Shown here one piece after another: positions 54,346-64,000 of a DNA stretch of 64,000 bases; position 1 is the first letter of the stretch; every line of letters begins with the position of its first letter. The notes under the pieces are model-generated. The model was not told the DNA's origin. It ran no database searches and saw only the letters and a program-made list of their open reading frames with translations. Location: NCBI RefSeq assembly GCF_000243715.2, contig NZ_AHMO02000004.1, positions 312,501 through 376,500 on the forward strand, in the 5' to 3' direction. This DNA comes from Leptospira broomii serovar Hurstbridge str. 5399. Its GTDB lineage: Bacteria > Spirochaetota > Leptospiria > Leptospirales > Leptospiraceae. The translations under genes and the position numbers were made by a program.

Positions 54346-55630
54346 TATTTCGGTATTGGGTTGGGCGCAGAAAGATAATAAAGCAAGAACAGGCGTTTTT
54401 CGAGTAATCGAGAATTTATTAGCCCAATTATTTCAGGATCCGAGAGTCGAGCTTTTCCTTTGCTCGATTGACGGAAATTTCGAGAATTGTATTTCTTATT
54501 TAAGGGAAAAAGGATATGGCGACTCACATTTCATTTATCCCGGCAAAAAAAGGGAAATTCCCCTTTTTTATAAAATCGTATACAGTAAGTATTTCAGGGA
54601 AGAATGGTGGAGAACTCGTTCTACTCTTTTTCCGTTATTTTTTTTATTTGCATTTATCGACAAGGTTTTCGCGTTAAAAAAAATGCGGAGAGCTATTCCA
54701 AAACAATACTTAAATTCCCATTTCATTTTTCACTCCCCTTTTTTGCCAATCCCGGAGTATATAAGATTATCAAATATTTCTAAAGTGATTACTATTTACG
54801 ATATAATTCCGATATTATATCCGAAATATTTCGTAAATTCTAAGTTTCATCTAATTCATAAGATAGTCGGGTCGATAGATCGTGAAACCAGTGTTATAGC
54901 CATTTCCGAATGTACAAAGTCCGATTTTTGTAAATACAGACCTGATATAGATCCGTCTCAAGTTTTCGTAACATATTTGGCCGCTTCAGAGTCTTTCTAT
55001 AAAGTGTCCGATCAGGATTCAATAGATAAGATAAAGACGAAATACGAAATAAAATCGAAAAAATATATATTAACTCTCTGCACTATCGAACCTCGTAAGA
55101 ATTTAGAAGTCATTATACGGGCGTTTTCGAAATTGGTTATCTCGCGGGATGTTCCGGATACAGATTTAGTTCTAGTCGGAACGAAAGGTTGGAATTACGA
55201 CGCTATTTTTAATGAAATCGAGCTTTCAACCGAGATCAAAGAGAAAATTGTAGTAACCGGATATGCGGCGGATTCCGATTTGGCTCAATTATATAGTGGA
55301 GCTGTATGCTTCGTTTACATGTCCTTTTATGAAGGTTTTGGATTGCCTCCATTAGAAGCGATGAAGTGCGGAATTCCGGTAATAGTTTCAAACTCCTCCT
55401 CAATTCCTGAAGTTATCGGAAATGCCGGTATATTATTGGAACCTACGGATGAAGAAGGTCTAATCCGAAATCTATTGAGAGTTTTAACTGACAGAACTTT
55501 GAGAGAAGACTTGAGCAGGAAGGCAATCGCTCAGGCAAAAAAATTCGATTGGAGAGGTTGTGAGCGCCAAACGGTGCAAGCATACTCGAATAATAAAGTG
55601 CCCGAGACAGCTAAGATATTTTTGAATTAA
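54329..55630 (+). CDS. Glycosyltransferase family 4
   Basis: 433 residues, ATG. ARTGVFRVIENLLAQLF in the acceptor lobe, and in the donor lobe ILTLCTIEPRKNLEVIIRAFSKL, LVLVGTKGWN, VVTGYAADSDLAQLYSGAVCFVYMSFYEGFGLPPLEAMKCG, the EGFGLPPLE motif of GT4. Retaining transferase using a nucleotide sugar. Donor unknown. Confidence 0.9.
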   Translation: MKVIFDISVLGWAQKDNKARTGVFRVIENLLAQLFQDPRVELFLCSIDGNFENCISYLREKGYGDSHFIYPGKKREIPLFYKIVYSKYFREEWWRTRSTLFPLFFLFAFIDKVFALKKMRRAIPKQYLNSHFIFHSPFLPIPEYIRLSNISKVITIYDIIPILYPKYFVNSKFHLIHKIVGSIDRETSVIAISECTKSDFCKYRPDIDPSQVFVTYLAASESFYKVSDQDSIDKIKTKYEIKSKKYILTLCTIEPRKNLEVIIRAFSKLVISRDVPDTDLVLVGTKGWNYDAIFNEIELSTEIKEKIVVTGYAADSDLAQLYSGAVCFVYMSFYEGFGLPPLEAMKCGIPVIVSNSSSIPEVIGNAGILLEPTDEEGLIRNLLRVLTDRTLREDLSRKAIAQAKKFDWRGCERQTVQAYSNNKVPETAKIFLN

Positions 55631-55631
55631 A

Positions 55632-56693
55632 ATGGAAAGAATTATAGTAACCGGTGGTGCAGGTTTCATCGGATCCAATTTGGTGGGTAATATTTTGAAG
55701 AATGCGACCAATTGCGAAGTCGTAGTATTGGATAAATTGTCATACTCAGGTAATTTGAATAATTTGTCGGATTGGTTTTCCAATAAGAGATTTTCCTTTC
55801 AAAAAATCGATATTTCTAATATAGTTGAAGTCGAATCTTTTTGTGCTGAAAGCGATTTCGATGCAATTATTCATCTAGCGGCGGAAAGCCATGTTGATCG
55901 TTCCATCGCGTCCCCCGGTGATTTTATACATACAAACATCGTCGGAACATTCAATCTTCTTGAATCAGTTAAAAGAAAAATTATAGCGAGCCAAAAGAAG
56001 ATCCGTTTCATTCACGTTTCGACAGACGAAGTCTTTGGCTCCTTATCCGAATCGGATCCGTCATTTACTGAAAATTCCAGTTATAAACCCAATTCGCCTT
56101 ATTCAGCATCCAAGGCGGCTTCCGATCATTTGGTAAGGTCTTATTTCCATACATATCACATGGATGTTGTAACGACCAACTGTTCGAATAATTTTGGACC
56201 CTTCCAATTTCCGGAAAAACTGATACCGGTTATAATTATAAATTGTTTGCAATGGAAGCAAATTCCAGTGTATGGAAACGGCAATAATATTCGCGATTGG
56301 TTATATGTTGAAGATCATTGCGATGCTCTTCGCCTAGTATTAGAAAAGGGTAGAAGTGGAGAAAGTTATAATATAGGCAGTCGGAACGAGTGTAGAAATC
56401 TCGATATCGTTACTTCGATCTGTCAAATAATGGATCGACTCGTTCCTCAACAAGTATCCTATAAATCGCTGATTCATTTCGTACAGGATCGACCTGGGCA
56501 CGACTATCGCTATTCAATCGATCCGAATAAAATTGAAATGGAGTTGGGTTGGAAACCGAAGTTCACATTCGATATTGCGCTCGAAGAAACGGTCAAGTGG
56601 TATATAACGAATGAAGCTTGGTGGAAGGATATAATTACCGGAAAAAACAGCGACAGGATGGAATTTTTGCGAAGGAAAGATCTTTTAACATGA
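55632..56693 (+). CDS. rfbB: dTDP-glucose 4,6-dehydratase
   Basis: 353 residues, extended [92 protein letters not shown] and [16 protein letters not shown]. It makes dTDP-4-keto-6-deoxyglucose, here presumably for FdtA/FdtB because no rmlC or rmlD is in the window. Stop overlaps rfbA as ATGA. Confidence 0.93.
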   Translation: MERIIVTGGAGFIGSNLVGNILKNATNCEVVVLDKLSYSGNLNNLSDWFSNKRFSFQKIDISNIVEVESFCAESDFDAIIHLAAESHVDRSIASPGDFIHTNIVGTFNLLESVKRKIIASQKKIRFIHVSTDEVFGSLSESDPSFTENSSYKPNSPYSASKAASDHLVRSYFHTYHMDVVTTNCSNNFGPFQFPEKLIPVIIINCLQWKQIPVYGNGNNIRDWLYVEDHCDALRLVLEKGRSGESYNIGSRNECRNLDIVTSICQIMDRLVPQQVSYKSLIHFVQDRPGHDYRYSIDPNKIEMELGWKPKFTFDIALEETVKWYITNEAWWKDIITGKNSDRMEFLRRKDLLT

Positions 56694-57568
56694 GAAAAGG
56701 AGTAATATTAGCCGGCGGTTCCGGAACTCGTTTATATCCGGTTACTCGAGTCGTTTCTAAGCAACTTTTACCGATCTATGATAAGCCGATGATTTATTAT
56801 CCGTTGGCGACTTTGATGCTTGCGGGAATTCGGGAAATATTACTGATAACTAATCCGGAATCGATTCACTTATTTAAGACCCTTCTAGGAGACGGCAGAC
56901 AGCTGGGTATAAAAATCGATTACGCCGTACAACCGAATCCGAACGGTATTGCCGAGGCTTTCATCATTGGCGAAAAATTTATCGGAGCAAGTCCATCGGT
57001 TTTGATTTTAGGCGATAATATTCATTTTGGAAATGCGCTGTCGGAAATGTTAGAGAGGGCTGATTCAAAAAAGGATATTTGTACGATTTTTGCCTACCCG
57101 GTTCATGATCCGGAAAGATACGGAGTGGTTGAATTTAATAACGATAGACGAGCCATTTCATTAGAAGAAAAGCCGTCGGTTCCTAAATCAAATTTTGCGG
57201 TAACTGGACTTTATTTTTACGATAACAAGGTCGTAGAGATAGCGAAATCTTTAAAACCTTCGTTTCGTGGAGAACTGGAAATTACTGATATTAATAAAGT
57301 TTATTTAGAGAATAACAATTTAACAGTCGAAGTTATGGGAAGAGGATTTGCCTGGTTAGACACAGGAACTCCGGAATCTTTGCTTGATGCCTCTGTATTT
57401 ATTGGCACGATTGAAAAACGACAGGGACTTAAAGTAGCCTGCTTGGAAGAGATTGCATATCGAAAGGGCTTCATCACTTATTCGGAAGTGGAAAAAATAA
57501 TCGGAAGCTTAAAAGGGAATTCATACGGTCAATACTTGCAACGGATAATTACCGAGAATATCTTTTAA
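56690..57568 (+). CDS. rfbA: Glucose-1-phosphate thymidylyltransferase
   Basis: 292 residues from the ATG at 56690 that overlaps the rfbB stop; the longer in-frame start at 56618 would put 24 extra residues inside rfb[38 protein letters not shown] (G-G-x-G-T-R site), [60 protein letters not shown]. Makes dTDP-glucose for the pathway. Confidence 0.94.
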   Translation: MRKGVILAGGSGTRLYPVTRVVSKQLLPIYDKPMIYYPLATLMLAGIREILLITNPESIHLFKTLLGDGRQLGIKIDYAVQPNPNGIAEAFIIGEKFIGASPSVLILGDNIHFGNALSEMLERADSKKDICTIFAYPVHDPERYGVVEFNNDRRAISLEEKPSVPKSNFAVTGLYFYDNKVVEIAKSLKPSFRGELEITDINKVYLENNNLTVEVMGRGFAWLDTGTPESLLDASVFIGTIEKRQGLKVACLEEIAYRKGFITYSEVEKIIGSLKGNSYGQYLQRIITENIF

Positions 57569-57688
57569 AGAGATACTTTTTTTACGTATTTCTTAGCAGT
57601 TTGAATATGGGTGTTTCGTTTGCGTAATTGAATGCAATAATTTACTATGAATGCCGGAATTCTTTAAATTTAGGGTACACATTAAAAA

Positions 57689-58819
57689 ATGCTGAAAGTC
57701 CTTTTTGATCATCAGATTTTTTCCCTTCAGAAGCATGGAGGTATTTCTAGATATTTTAGCAATTTGATACAAGGGTTTCGAAGGGATTTATCTTTTGGAA
57801 TAGAGGCTAAATTAAGCCTCGAATTCAGCTCCAATGAATACATCCGCGAAACATGGAATCCTAAATTCTATAATAATTTTTTTCCTCATGACTTTCGAAT
57901 CCCAGGTAAGCGACGTTTGCTTCGTTATGCGAATCTTCCGTTTTCGCTCGCGAGTCTAATGTCTGTCGAATTCGACGTATTTCATCCCACCTACTACTTT
58001 CCTTACTTTTTGCCTTTTTTAAGGGATAAACCTTTCGTTTTAACGGTTTATGATTTAATTCACGAAAAATATCCGGATGATTTTAAGGACGACCGAACTA
58101 CCTATTATAAACCGACATTAATCGAAAAGGCCGCTCGTATTATCGCTATTTCCGAATGTACTAAAAGGGACCTGCTAAAGATATATAAAATCCCGGAAGA
58201 GAAAATCGAAACGATACTCTTGTCGATCGATCAGAAAGAAAAATTCTTAAAACGGGAACCAGTATTCTTGCCCGAGGGAAAATTTATTTTATTTGTCGGA
58301 GGGCGGGGGACATATAAAAATTTTCAATTCCTTTTGGATTACCTTCCAACTTTCTTTAAAGAGAATCCGGGCAGCTTTCTATTTTGTGCCGGCGGCGGAA
58401 GATTTAATCGGATCGAGATAGAGAAAATTCGGAAAGCGAATATGGAAGCGAGAATCATTCAAATGGATGTGGATGACGCGCAGCTTCGGTACTTATATCA
58501 AAATGCACATCTTTTTATTTTTCCTTCGTTATATGAGGGATTTGGATTACCGGTTCTTGAATCGATGGCAAACGGTTGCGTTCCTCTCTTGGCAAACCGT
58601 AGTAGCTTGCCTGAAGTAGGGGGAGATGCCGCTTTTTATTTTGACCCTGAGTCGGGCGCTTCCTTTCTCGAATCTCTGGAGGAGGCATGGAAAGATGGCT
58701 CAAAGCGAAGCAGAATTTTACGATTGGGTAATGCAAGAGTCTTGGATTTTTCTTTGGAGAAAACGATTGCCGGAACTGCAAACGTTTATAGAAAAGTCGC
58801 GCTCAGTAAAACTTACTGA
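57689..58819 (+). CDS. Glycosyltransferase family 4
   Basis: 376 residues, ATG after 120 bp of non-coding DNA. LKVLFDHQIFSLQKHGGISRYFSNLIQGF, VLTVYDLIHEKYPDDF, IAISECTKRDLLKIY, ILFVGGRGTYKNFQFLLDYLP and HLFIFPSLYEGFGLPVLESMANG. Retaining GT4; by C-terminal motif EGFGLPVLE. Related in plan to the transferase at 54329. Confidence 0.9.
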   Translation: MLKVLFDHQIFSLQKHGGISRYFSNLIQGFRRDLSFGIEAKLSLEFSSNEYIRETWNPKFYNNFFPHDFRIPGKRRLLRYANLPFSLASLMSVEFDVFHPTYYFPYFLPFLRDKPFVLTVYDLIHEKYPDDFKDDRTTYYKPTLIEKAARIIAISECTKRDLLKIYKIPEEKIETILLSIDQKEKFLKREPVFLPEGKFILFVGGRGTYKNFQFLLDYLPTFFKENPGSFLFCAGGGRFNRIEIEKIRKANMEARIIQMDVDDAQLRYLYQNAHLFIFPSLYEGFGLPVLESMANGCVPLLANRSSLPEVGGDAAFYFDPESGASFLESLEEAWKDGSKRSRILRLGNARVLDFSLEKTIAGTANVYRKVALSKTY

Positions 58820-58865
58820 AGTCGGATGAGATCGTCTATTTAGCGGACTATTTGGAAGAAATGAT

Positions 58866-59975
58866 TTGCGATTAGGTAGAATTATAAGCCGAGGGAAAAT
58901 TCTTTTGTTCTTGCGGGTTCTGCTTCACGCGCCCGCAATTCTTCTTTTATATATTCGATTGCTTTTGCTGAGTAATCGATTGAAAAAGCGCATAGTAATT
59001 TATGCGGGAACTTACGGGCAACTCGGTAATCGATTAATCCTTTTTTTGCATTTTATTCAATTCTGCAAAAAGTACGATTGCGTTTTCATTTGTCCCTCCT
59101 TCCGAGAATATGCTCATTTCTTTCGGGAATTTAACGTGGATTTTGTCCCGAGTTACCCTGCTAATTTAAAGGATTCGCCTCTTCTTCGATCGAAAAATTG
59201 GAAGCGGTATCCTTTTTATCTGAAAGTAATTTCCGCATTGCAATTGAAGATTTGTTTGTTTCCACTTACGATTGCCGAGAACTTGCATTTTTTCGAATAT
59301 TCCGATGCGGCGGACTCGGGACCAAATGTGCAGAATTTTCATGGCAAGACGTTTTATCTTGATTCGGAAATTTTTTTAAAAAAGACGCTTAAATCTAAGA
59401 TTTTACTGATGTCCGGTTGGCGCTATCGTATCGGGGAGTTCGATAATAGTCCTATGATGAGGGAAGAGATATTAGCGTTTCTCGCCCTGAAGGACGAAGT
59501 GGTTGGTACGGTTGTTAATAGAATTAAGATCCTTCGAGGTCAATTTGACAAAATTATCGCGGTACATCATAGAAGAAAGGATTACCGAGAATGGTTGAAT
59601 GGAAAATTTTTTTTTGAAATAGGCGATATTAAACAGAAAATGACCGAAGTAAGCGAGGCTTTGAAGGAAGCCGGATTTCAGAAAATTCTATTTATTATTT
59701 TTTCCGATGAAAAAGGTGAAGGGTATTCGATTCCTTCCGCAAAGACTCAAATTTCAAACGGGAGCATGGCGGAGGATTTATATTTCATGTCGCAGTGCGA
59801 CTTGATTATCGGACCGCCTAGTACTTTTTCAGGTTGGGCTTCCTATTCCGGAAGAGTGCCAATTTTCCATATATTTTCATTAGCGGAGAAAGTCCGCTTG
59901 GAATCGTTCAGGATAATCGAGACTTGGAATGGGGTCGAAGTTCCTTTAATTTCCGGCGAGAAATTTATTCTTTAA
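58866..59975 (+). CDS. Putative GT-B fucosyltransferase-like glycosyltransferase
   Basis: 369 residues, TTG start. IVIYAGTYGQLGNRLILFLHFIQF at the N-terminus, IAVHHRRKDYREW, and DLIIGPPSTFSGWASYSGRVPIF near the C-terminus resemble the GNQ, HxRRGDY and SxFSxWA motifs of GT11-type fucosyltransferases. The presence of an fcl-type gene in the locus fits. A membrane-active N-terminal hydrophobic stretch (FLRVLLHAPAILLLYIRLLLL) is present. Family assignment is tentative. Confidence 0.6.
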   Translation: MRLGRIISRGKILLFLRVLLHAPAILLLYIRLLLLSNRLKKRIVIYAGTYGQLGNRLILFLHFIQFCKKYDCVFICPSFREYAHFFREFNVDFVPSYPANLKDSPLLRSKNWKRYPFYLKVISALQLKICLFPLTIAENLHFFEYSDAADSGPNVQNFHGKTFYLDSEIFLKKTLKSKILLMSGWRYRIGEFDNSPMMREEILAFLALKDEVVGTVVNRIKILRGQFDKIIAVHHRRKDYREWLNGKFFFEIGDIKQKMTEVSEALKEAGFQKILFIIFSDEKGEGYSIPSAKTQISNGSMAEDLYFMSQCDLIIGPPSTFSGWASYSGRVPIFHIFSLAEKVRLESFRIIETWNGVEVPLISGEKFIL

Positions 59976-60131
59976 TCCTAATTTTTCGCGCATATTCTTG
60001 TGAGCCAGTAGTTTTCCCGTCAACAGGTCGGACTTCAAATTTAATACGGTAATATTTAACCGTTAATATAGACATTTTCTAATATAAGAATTTTATGTTG
60101 CCTATAAATAATATAATCGGACCCCTTTATA

Positions 60132-61916
60132 ATGCATGAGGTTCAGAGGTTTGTCGCTCCTATTTTAAAAGGATCTGAATTTCTTTTTTTTGAGACTTCT
60201 TCCGATATAAGTAGTGTTTCTTCAGCTTCGAAAAATGCTAATTCGACAATAAGTCTTTCGGCAAGGGAATCTCTTTCCTTCGCTTCTTATTTTAACGCGA
60301 TTTTTCCAAGGCATCTGATTCAAATTTACGGTAGCGGGAAATACTATTTTGAATGTTTAATAGAGGGCAAAGGTAATCTTCGCATCGAATTTCGGTTTCG
60401 AAATGACCACAGGCTCACTTTCTTTTCGAAAGATATAAACAATTCGGACGGTCAGGTTTTAATAAAAGTCGAATTAGAAATTAATTCCGAATCACCGGAG
60501 ATTATCTATCCGATACTGATGGCCGGAGGTAATTTAAAATTTTCCGATGGAAAGTTAAAAAAAGCATCACCTGCACTTAGATCCGGGAAATTAGCGGTTT
60601 GTATTTGTACTTACAAACGAGAAGAATTTCTATTCAATAATCTGAAAGCCTGGCTGGCAGATTCTGGCGTTGCGGATAGAATTGCAGTTTTTATTTCGGA
60701 TAATGCCGGAACTATTCTGCCTTCTCAAATGCCGGCAGGTTTGGAGAACCATCTATTTCTTAATCCTAATTACGGCGGTTCAGGCGGTTTTGCCCGAGCC
60801 TTTCTTGAAGCGAAGGATATTGGAAATTATGATTACTTCGTATTTTGCGACGACGATGCAGTTATCCATCCAGAATCTTTTTTTAGATTGATTTCAATTC
60901 TTGATTCATCGGAAAAACCGGAGAAATTGCTGCTATCAGGAGCGATGCTCGATTTAAAAAGACCGAAGGAAGTTGTAGAGGCGGGCGCGAAATTCCACAT
61001 TAATGATTCTCGGATCACATCCTATTATGCAGGGATCGATTTGAGTCGACCGAAAAATTTGGAATCTTACGCGATAGCCGATATCGGGAATGTGAAGAAT
61101 TACTCGGGCTTTTTTTTTACAGGATTTGGCGCGAAGAGGGTTGAGTCGGCTGAATTATATCCGCCTTTCTTTATTAGAGGCGATGACATAGCGTTCGGGC
61201 TGACTCGCTCACTATCCGGATGGAAGGTCCTGTCTTATCCGGGCATTGCTGTTTGGCACGAGCCATTTTATGCAAAAGTTAATCCGTGGGTAGAATATTA
61301 TAATTATAGAAATTACGGAATTTTGCACTTTGCTTTGAATAAAGGGGGACCCTGGGCATTAATCAAAGTTTATACTGTTCGTTTTTTTACTTATCTATTC
61401 ACATTCCAATATGAGACGCTGAAAGCGGCTATTGACGGGGTACAAGATATTTTAGCGGGTCCGGCCTTATTGAACGGGTTGGACATGGAAGCTAAACATC
61501 TTGAGATCATTAGAAAATATTCTCCCGAAACTATTATGAAGGGAGGGCCGTTACTAAAACGAAACAGAGCAATGCAAATTATATTTAATTCGGTATTATT
61601 ACCGTTTTCTTTAATTAGCATCAATTTAATTTCTTTCCCTTTTTTTTCCTCTCGCATGAATCGGTCGCGAGGAGTCGCTAGCGCCGTATTTAACTCCTCC
61701 GGAAGCTCCTTGCTTTTTGATTTTGACGAACGACGCCCGGAAGTCTACGTAAGAACCAGGAGCGCTGGAAAAACTTTTCGCCTTGCACTATCCGCTTTGC
61801 GGATAATATTTGAAATTATTATTCACCATCGCCGTTTATCTTTGCTTTGGAGTAGAGAATTTAGCGGACTAAGTTCTGAATCTTTTTGGAGACAAAAGCT
61901 TGCACCAGACAGGTGA
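60132..61916 (+). CDS. GlfT2-like galactofuranosyltransferase
   Basis: 594 residues. An N-terminal beta domain (1-140) precedes a GT-A domain: LAVCICTYKREEFLFNNL, FLNPNYGGSGGFARAFLEA, YFVFCDDDAVIHPES (DDD site), FIRGDDIAFGLTRS and WHEPFYAKVNPWVEYYNYRNYGI, the GlfT2 signature set. It should add galactofuranose from UDP-Galf made by the Glf encoded next. Overlaps glf by 17 bp. Confidence 0.87.
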   Translation: MHEVQRFVAPILKGSEFLFFETSSDISSVSSASKNANSTISLSARESLSFASYFNAIFPRHLIQIYGSGKYYFECLIEGKGNLRIEFRFRNDHRLTFFSKDINNSDGQVLIKVELEINSESPEIIYPILMAGGNLKFSDGKLKKASPALRSGKLAVCICTYKREEFLFNNLKAWLADSGVADRIAVFISDNAGTILPSQMPAGLENHLFLNPNYGGSGGFARAFLEAKDIGNYDYFVFCDDDAVIHPESFFRLISILDSSEKPEKLLLSGAMLDLKRPKEVVEAGAKFHINDSRITSYYAGIDLSRPKNLESYAIADIGNVKNYSGFFFTGFGAKRVESAELYPPFFIRGDDIAFGLTRSLSGWKVLSYPGIAVWHEPFYAKVNPWVEYYNYRNYGILHFALNKGGPWALIKVYTVRFFTYLFTFQYETLKAAIDGVQDILAGPALLNGLDMEAKHLEIIRKYSPETIMKGGPLLKRNRAMQIIFNSVLLPFSLISINLISFPFFSSRMNRSRGVASAVFNSSGSSLLFDFDERRPEVYVRTRSAGKTFRLALSALRIIFEIIIHHRRLSLLWSREFSGLSSESFWRQKLAPDR

Positions 61917-63045
61917 CGTAAACTCTCGTAAGATCCTAATCGTAGGCGCCGGTTTTTCCGGTGCAGTAGTCGCTCATGAACTATCCGAAAGTCTAGCTCC
62001 TAGGCCTCAGATAACCGTGTTAGACCAGCGCTCCCATATTGCAGGGAACTGTAATACTTATCGAGATCCATCGACTGGAGTTATGCTCCACGAGTATGGC
62101 CCTCATATTTTCCATACGGATGACCTGGATACTTGGGAATATGTGAACTCCTTTGTTCGATTCAGACCCTTCATCAATAGGGTTAAAGGTGTTCATCAAG
62201 GCACGGTATATTCGTTACCGGTAAATCTTCATACGATCAATCAACTTTTCGGAACTCAGTTAGGACCCGAAGACGCGAAGAAATTCCTCAAGACTCAAGC
62301 CGCGTCCGATATCGATGAACCTGCGAATTTCGAGGAACAGGCTTTGAAATTTCTAGGAGAGAAAATATATAAAGCCTTCTTTTACGGCTATACGCGGAAA
62401 CAATGGGGCTGCGATCCTAAGGAACTCCCCGCGTCGATTCTGAAACGGTTGCCCGTTCGATTTAATTACGACGATAACTACTATGCGGATCCGTATCAAG
62501 GCATTCCGGAAGAAGGCTATACTGAAATCGTTCGCAAGATGTTGAATCATTCGAATATACGTGTGGAGTTGGAAAGAAAGTTTTTACCGGAACGAGATTT
62601 GGCCGGCTTTGATCATGTTTTTTATACGGGGCCGATTGACGAGTTTTTCTCCTTTCGTCACGGCCGACTAGGCTATAGAACGGTGACTTTCGAGCGCAAT
62701 GAAGGTGAAGGCGATTACCAAGGTAATGCGGTATTAAATTATTGCGATGTCGAGGTTCCTTGGACGCGAATTCACGAGCATAAACATTTCGCTCCATGGG
62801 AAGTTCATGAACGGACCGTCTGGTTCAAAGAATTCAGTAAGGAGACTTCGCCTAATGATATTCCTTATTATCCTAAGAGATTAAACGAAGATATGGAAAA
62901 ATTCGCTAAATATGAAGCGGAAGCGGCGCAGCAAACCAAGGTCACTTTTTTAGGTAGATTAGCCACATATAGATATATGGATATGCATCACGTGATTAAA
63001 GAGGCAAGGGCGGTCGCGAAAGAATTTATCGGGAAAGCGAAATAA
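61900..63045 (+). CDS. glf: UDP-galactopyranose mutase
   Basis: 381 residues, TTG start. FAD-binding ILIVGAGFSGAVVAHEL, LDQRSHIAGNCNTY, EYGPHIFHTDD, FINRVKGVHQGTVYSLPVNLHTINQLFG, FFYGYTRKQWGCDPKELPASILKRLPVRFNYDDNYYAD (parts shown: GYTRKQWG, LPVRFNYDDNYY) and LGRLATYRYMDMHHVI. Interconverts UDP-galactopyranose and UDP-galactofuranose. Convergent with the next gene, 10 bp away. Confidence 0.95.
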   Translation: MHQTGDVNSRKILIVGAGFSGAVVAHELSESLAPRPQITVLDQRSHIAGNCNTYRDPSTGVMLHEYGPHIFHTDDLDTWEYVNSFVRFRPFINRVKGVHQGTVYSLPVNLHTINQLFGTQLGPEDAKKFLKTQAASDIDEPANFEEQALKFLGEKIYKAFFYGYTRKQWGCDPKELPASILKRLPVRFNYDDNYYADPYQGIPEEGYTEIVRKMLNHSNIRVELERKFLPERDLAGFDHVFYTGPIDEFFSFRHGRLGYRTVTFERNEGEGDYQGNAVLNYCDVEVPWTRIHEHKHFAPWEVHERTVWFKEFSKETSPNDIPYYPKRLNEDMEKFAKYEAEAAQQTKVTFLGRLATYRYMDMHHVIKEARAVAKEFIGKAK

Positions 63046-63055
63046 CAGAATTCGC

Positions 63056-64000
63056 TTAATGGTTTAAGTCGATTACGGAATCCTTTTTATTATCCAAATT
63101 CAAATATTCGGACCAAAAAGGAAATTTATAATAACGCTCCGCGTCCTTTCTGATTTTGGCGGAAATTGCCGGAAAAATTTTCCAAATTTGAAACGTTAAA
63201 AACAGGCTCTTAAGAACCAGCGTGATCAAGGAATTCTGCGTCGGTTGCAGTGCAAGGACAGACTTCTGGAGCAGCTCGGCATTTTCCGATTTTGGTAGTT
63301 CGCCTGTTTGAAAGTCGGATAAAGCTTTTAAGGTGTATTCTAATGTAAGACGGTTCATTGAAAATGCGTTCTTTATCAATCGATAAAGCGAAAATTTTAA
63401 GAAATCGCTTCGACCGTATTCTTCGAATCTAAGAACGCTTAAGAAAAGATAATTTCTGATTTGATAATAGTAATTCCATTTTCGCACCTTCTTGGGAAAA
63501 GCTTCGTGCCAAGCTGCGATACCGTTTAAGGTAAGAACTTTCGACCCGTTCCGCAGAGAATACTCGACGTCGTCTCCCTTTAGAAAGAACGGAAGGGGTA
63601 GTCCTAATCTTTTAACCGATTTTACCGGTAGGCAGCAAAACCACCAGCCCGCATATAATCCTTCCTCTCCATTTTCGATCTCGTTTCGAATCAGATTTTC
63701 GGTGACTCTAAGATCGAGATTGCTTCCGTTGATTCGTGTCGATACGCCATTCCACGCCGCGTTTCTTTCATATTGAAGATACGGTATTTCTATATCGATT
63801 AGCCCACCTCCCACAAAATGCTCGGCGTAATCTTCTTTGAGCATTAATATAAATGAATAAACGATTTCCAAAGACGTGATGGAGAATTTAATATCGTCGT
63901 CTAAGAGAAGAATATGACTGAAGGAAAAATCAGAAAGGACCTCGATGATCCCTCGCGTGAATCCTCCGGCGCCGCCCAAATTCGGATTCGGAATTACGCG
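63056..64000 (-). CDS. GlfT2-like glycosyltransferase, C-terminal part (start beyond window)
   Basis: The frame is open to the window edge: before the first in-frame TTG the codons still read IPNPN-L, giving the family piece PNLGGAGGFTRG. LLDDDIKFSITS, LKGDDVEYSLRNG and WHEAFPKKVRKWNYYYQIRNYLF match the GlfT2 pattern seen in the gene at 60132. Probably a second galactofuranosyltransferase, on the opposite strand, so the locus switches direction here. N-terminus is missing from the window. Confidence 0.85.
   Translation of the reverse strand, partial: RVIPNPNLGGAGGFTRGIIEVLSDFSFSHILLLDDDIKFSITSLEIVYSFILMLKEDYAEHFVGGGLIDIEIPYLQYERNAAWNGVSTRINGSNLDLRVTENLIRNEIENGEEGLYAGWWFCCLPVKSVKRLGLPLPFFLKGDDVEYSLRNGSKVLTLNGIAAWHEAFPKKVRKWNYYYQIRNYLFLSVLRFEEYGRSDFLKFSLYRLIKNAFSMNRLTLEYTLKALSDFQTGELPKSENAELLQKSVLALQPTQNSLITLVLKSLFLTFQIWKIFPAISAKIRKDAERYYKFPFWSEYLNLDNKKDSVIDLNH

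Noticed and set aside
58515..58829. Short frames within the 3' end of the glycosyltransferase at 57689
   Set aside because: They overlap a clear GT4 coding sequence in other frames and have no independent support.

Overview
The window reads as chromosomal DNA of a Leptospira species, more likely an intermediate or saprophytic-type relative than a classical pathogen; that placement is inference and the species cannot be fixed. Support for the genus: lipoproteins with loose spirochaetal lipoboxes, a FlaA-type periplasmic flagellar sheath protein, a PilZ-like protein of a type familiar from leptospires, frequent TTG/GTG starts, and a very large O-antigen (rfb) locus opened by a MarR-type EPS regulator.

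Region 1 (1-26,400) is a housekeeping and mixed backbone. On the minus strand lie a partial RecJ-like nuclease, a bactofilin, a metal-ligand-less iron-ADH homologue, a FlgM-like protein, rsmI, a Cys-rich lipoprotein, nadE, waaA and a FlaA-like gene. On the plus strand lie two membrane-anchored proteins, a HAD hydrolase, yggS-proC, a GAF-GGDEF cyclase, an aspartic-protease-like lipoprotein, mnmA, an ATP-grasp/FMN-dehydrogenase fusion, a PilZ-like protein, a pseudouridine synthase and nhaC. An initiator tRNA-Met sits at 11992-12064. The region ends with a four-gene copper cluster (22243-26320): a cupredoxin/beta-helix lipoprotein, a small PLDc_N-like membrane protein, a two-domain multicopper oxidase and a Sco protein, closed by a terminator.

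Region 2 (26,400-28,234) holds a DUF486 membrane protein and a two-gene hsp20 operon controlled by a perfect CIRCE operator. A gene-free stretch follows with a T9G13 tract, an interspersed G+C-rich repeat also found near position 850, and a dyad plus promoter-like sequence just ahead of the polysaccharide locus.

Region 3 (28,235-64,000, running off the edge) is the O-antigen locus. It encodes an ABC exporter (Wzm/Wzt) and a pseudaminic-acid pathway (PseB, PseC, SpsF/PseF-like, PseG, PseH, PseI). Inside that pathway sits a WbpG/HisH/HisF amidotransferase trio that predicts an acetamidino-substituted nonulosonate. There are three large capsule-type glycosyltransferase-like proteins, two of them tandem paralogues, and a decayed FkbM methyltransferase. 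RmlA, RmlB, FdtA and FdtB predict a dTDP-3-amino-3,6-dideoxyhexose; a GDP-fucose-synthase-like reductase, Glf and two GlfT2-like transferases predict further sugars including galactofuranose. Many genes overlap by 4 bp (ATGA/GTGA), consistent with long co-transcribed units.
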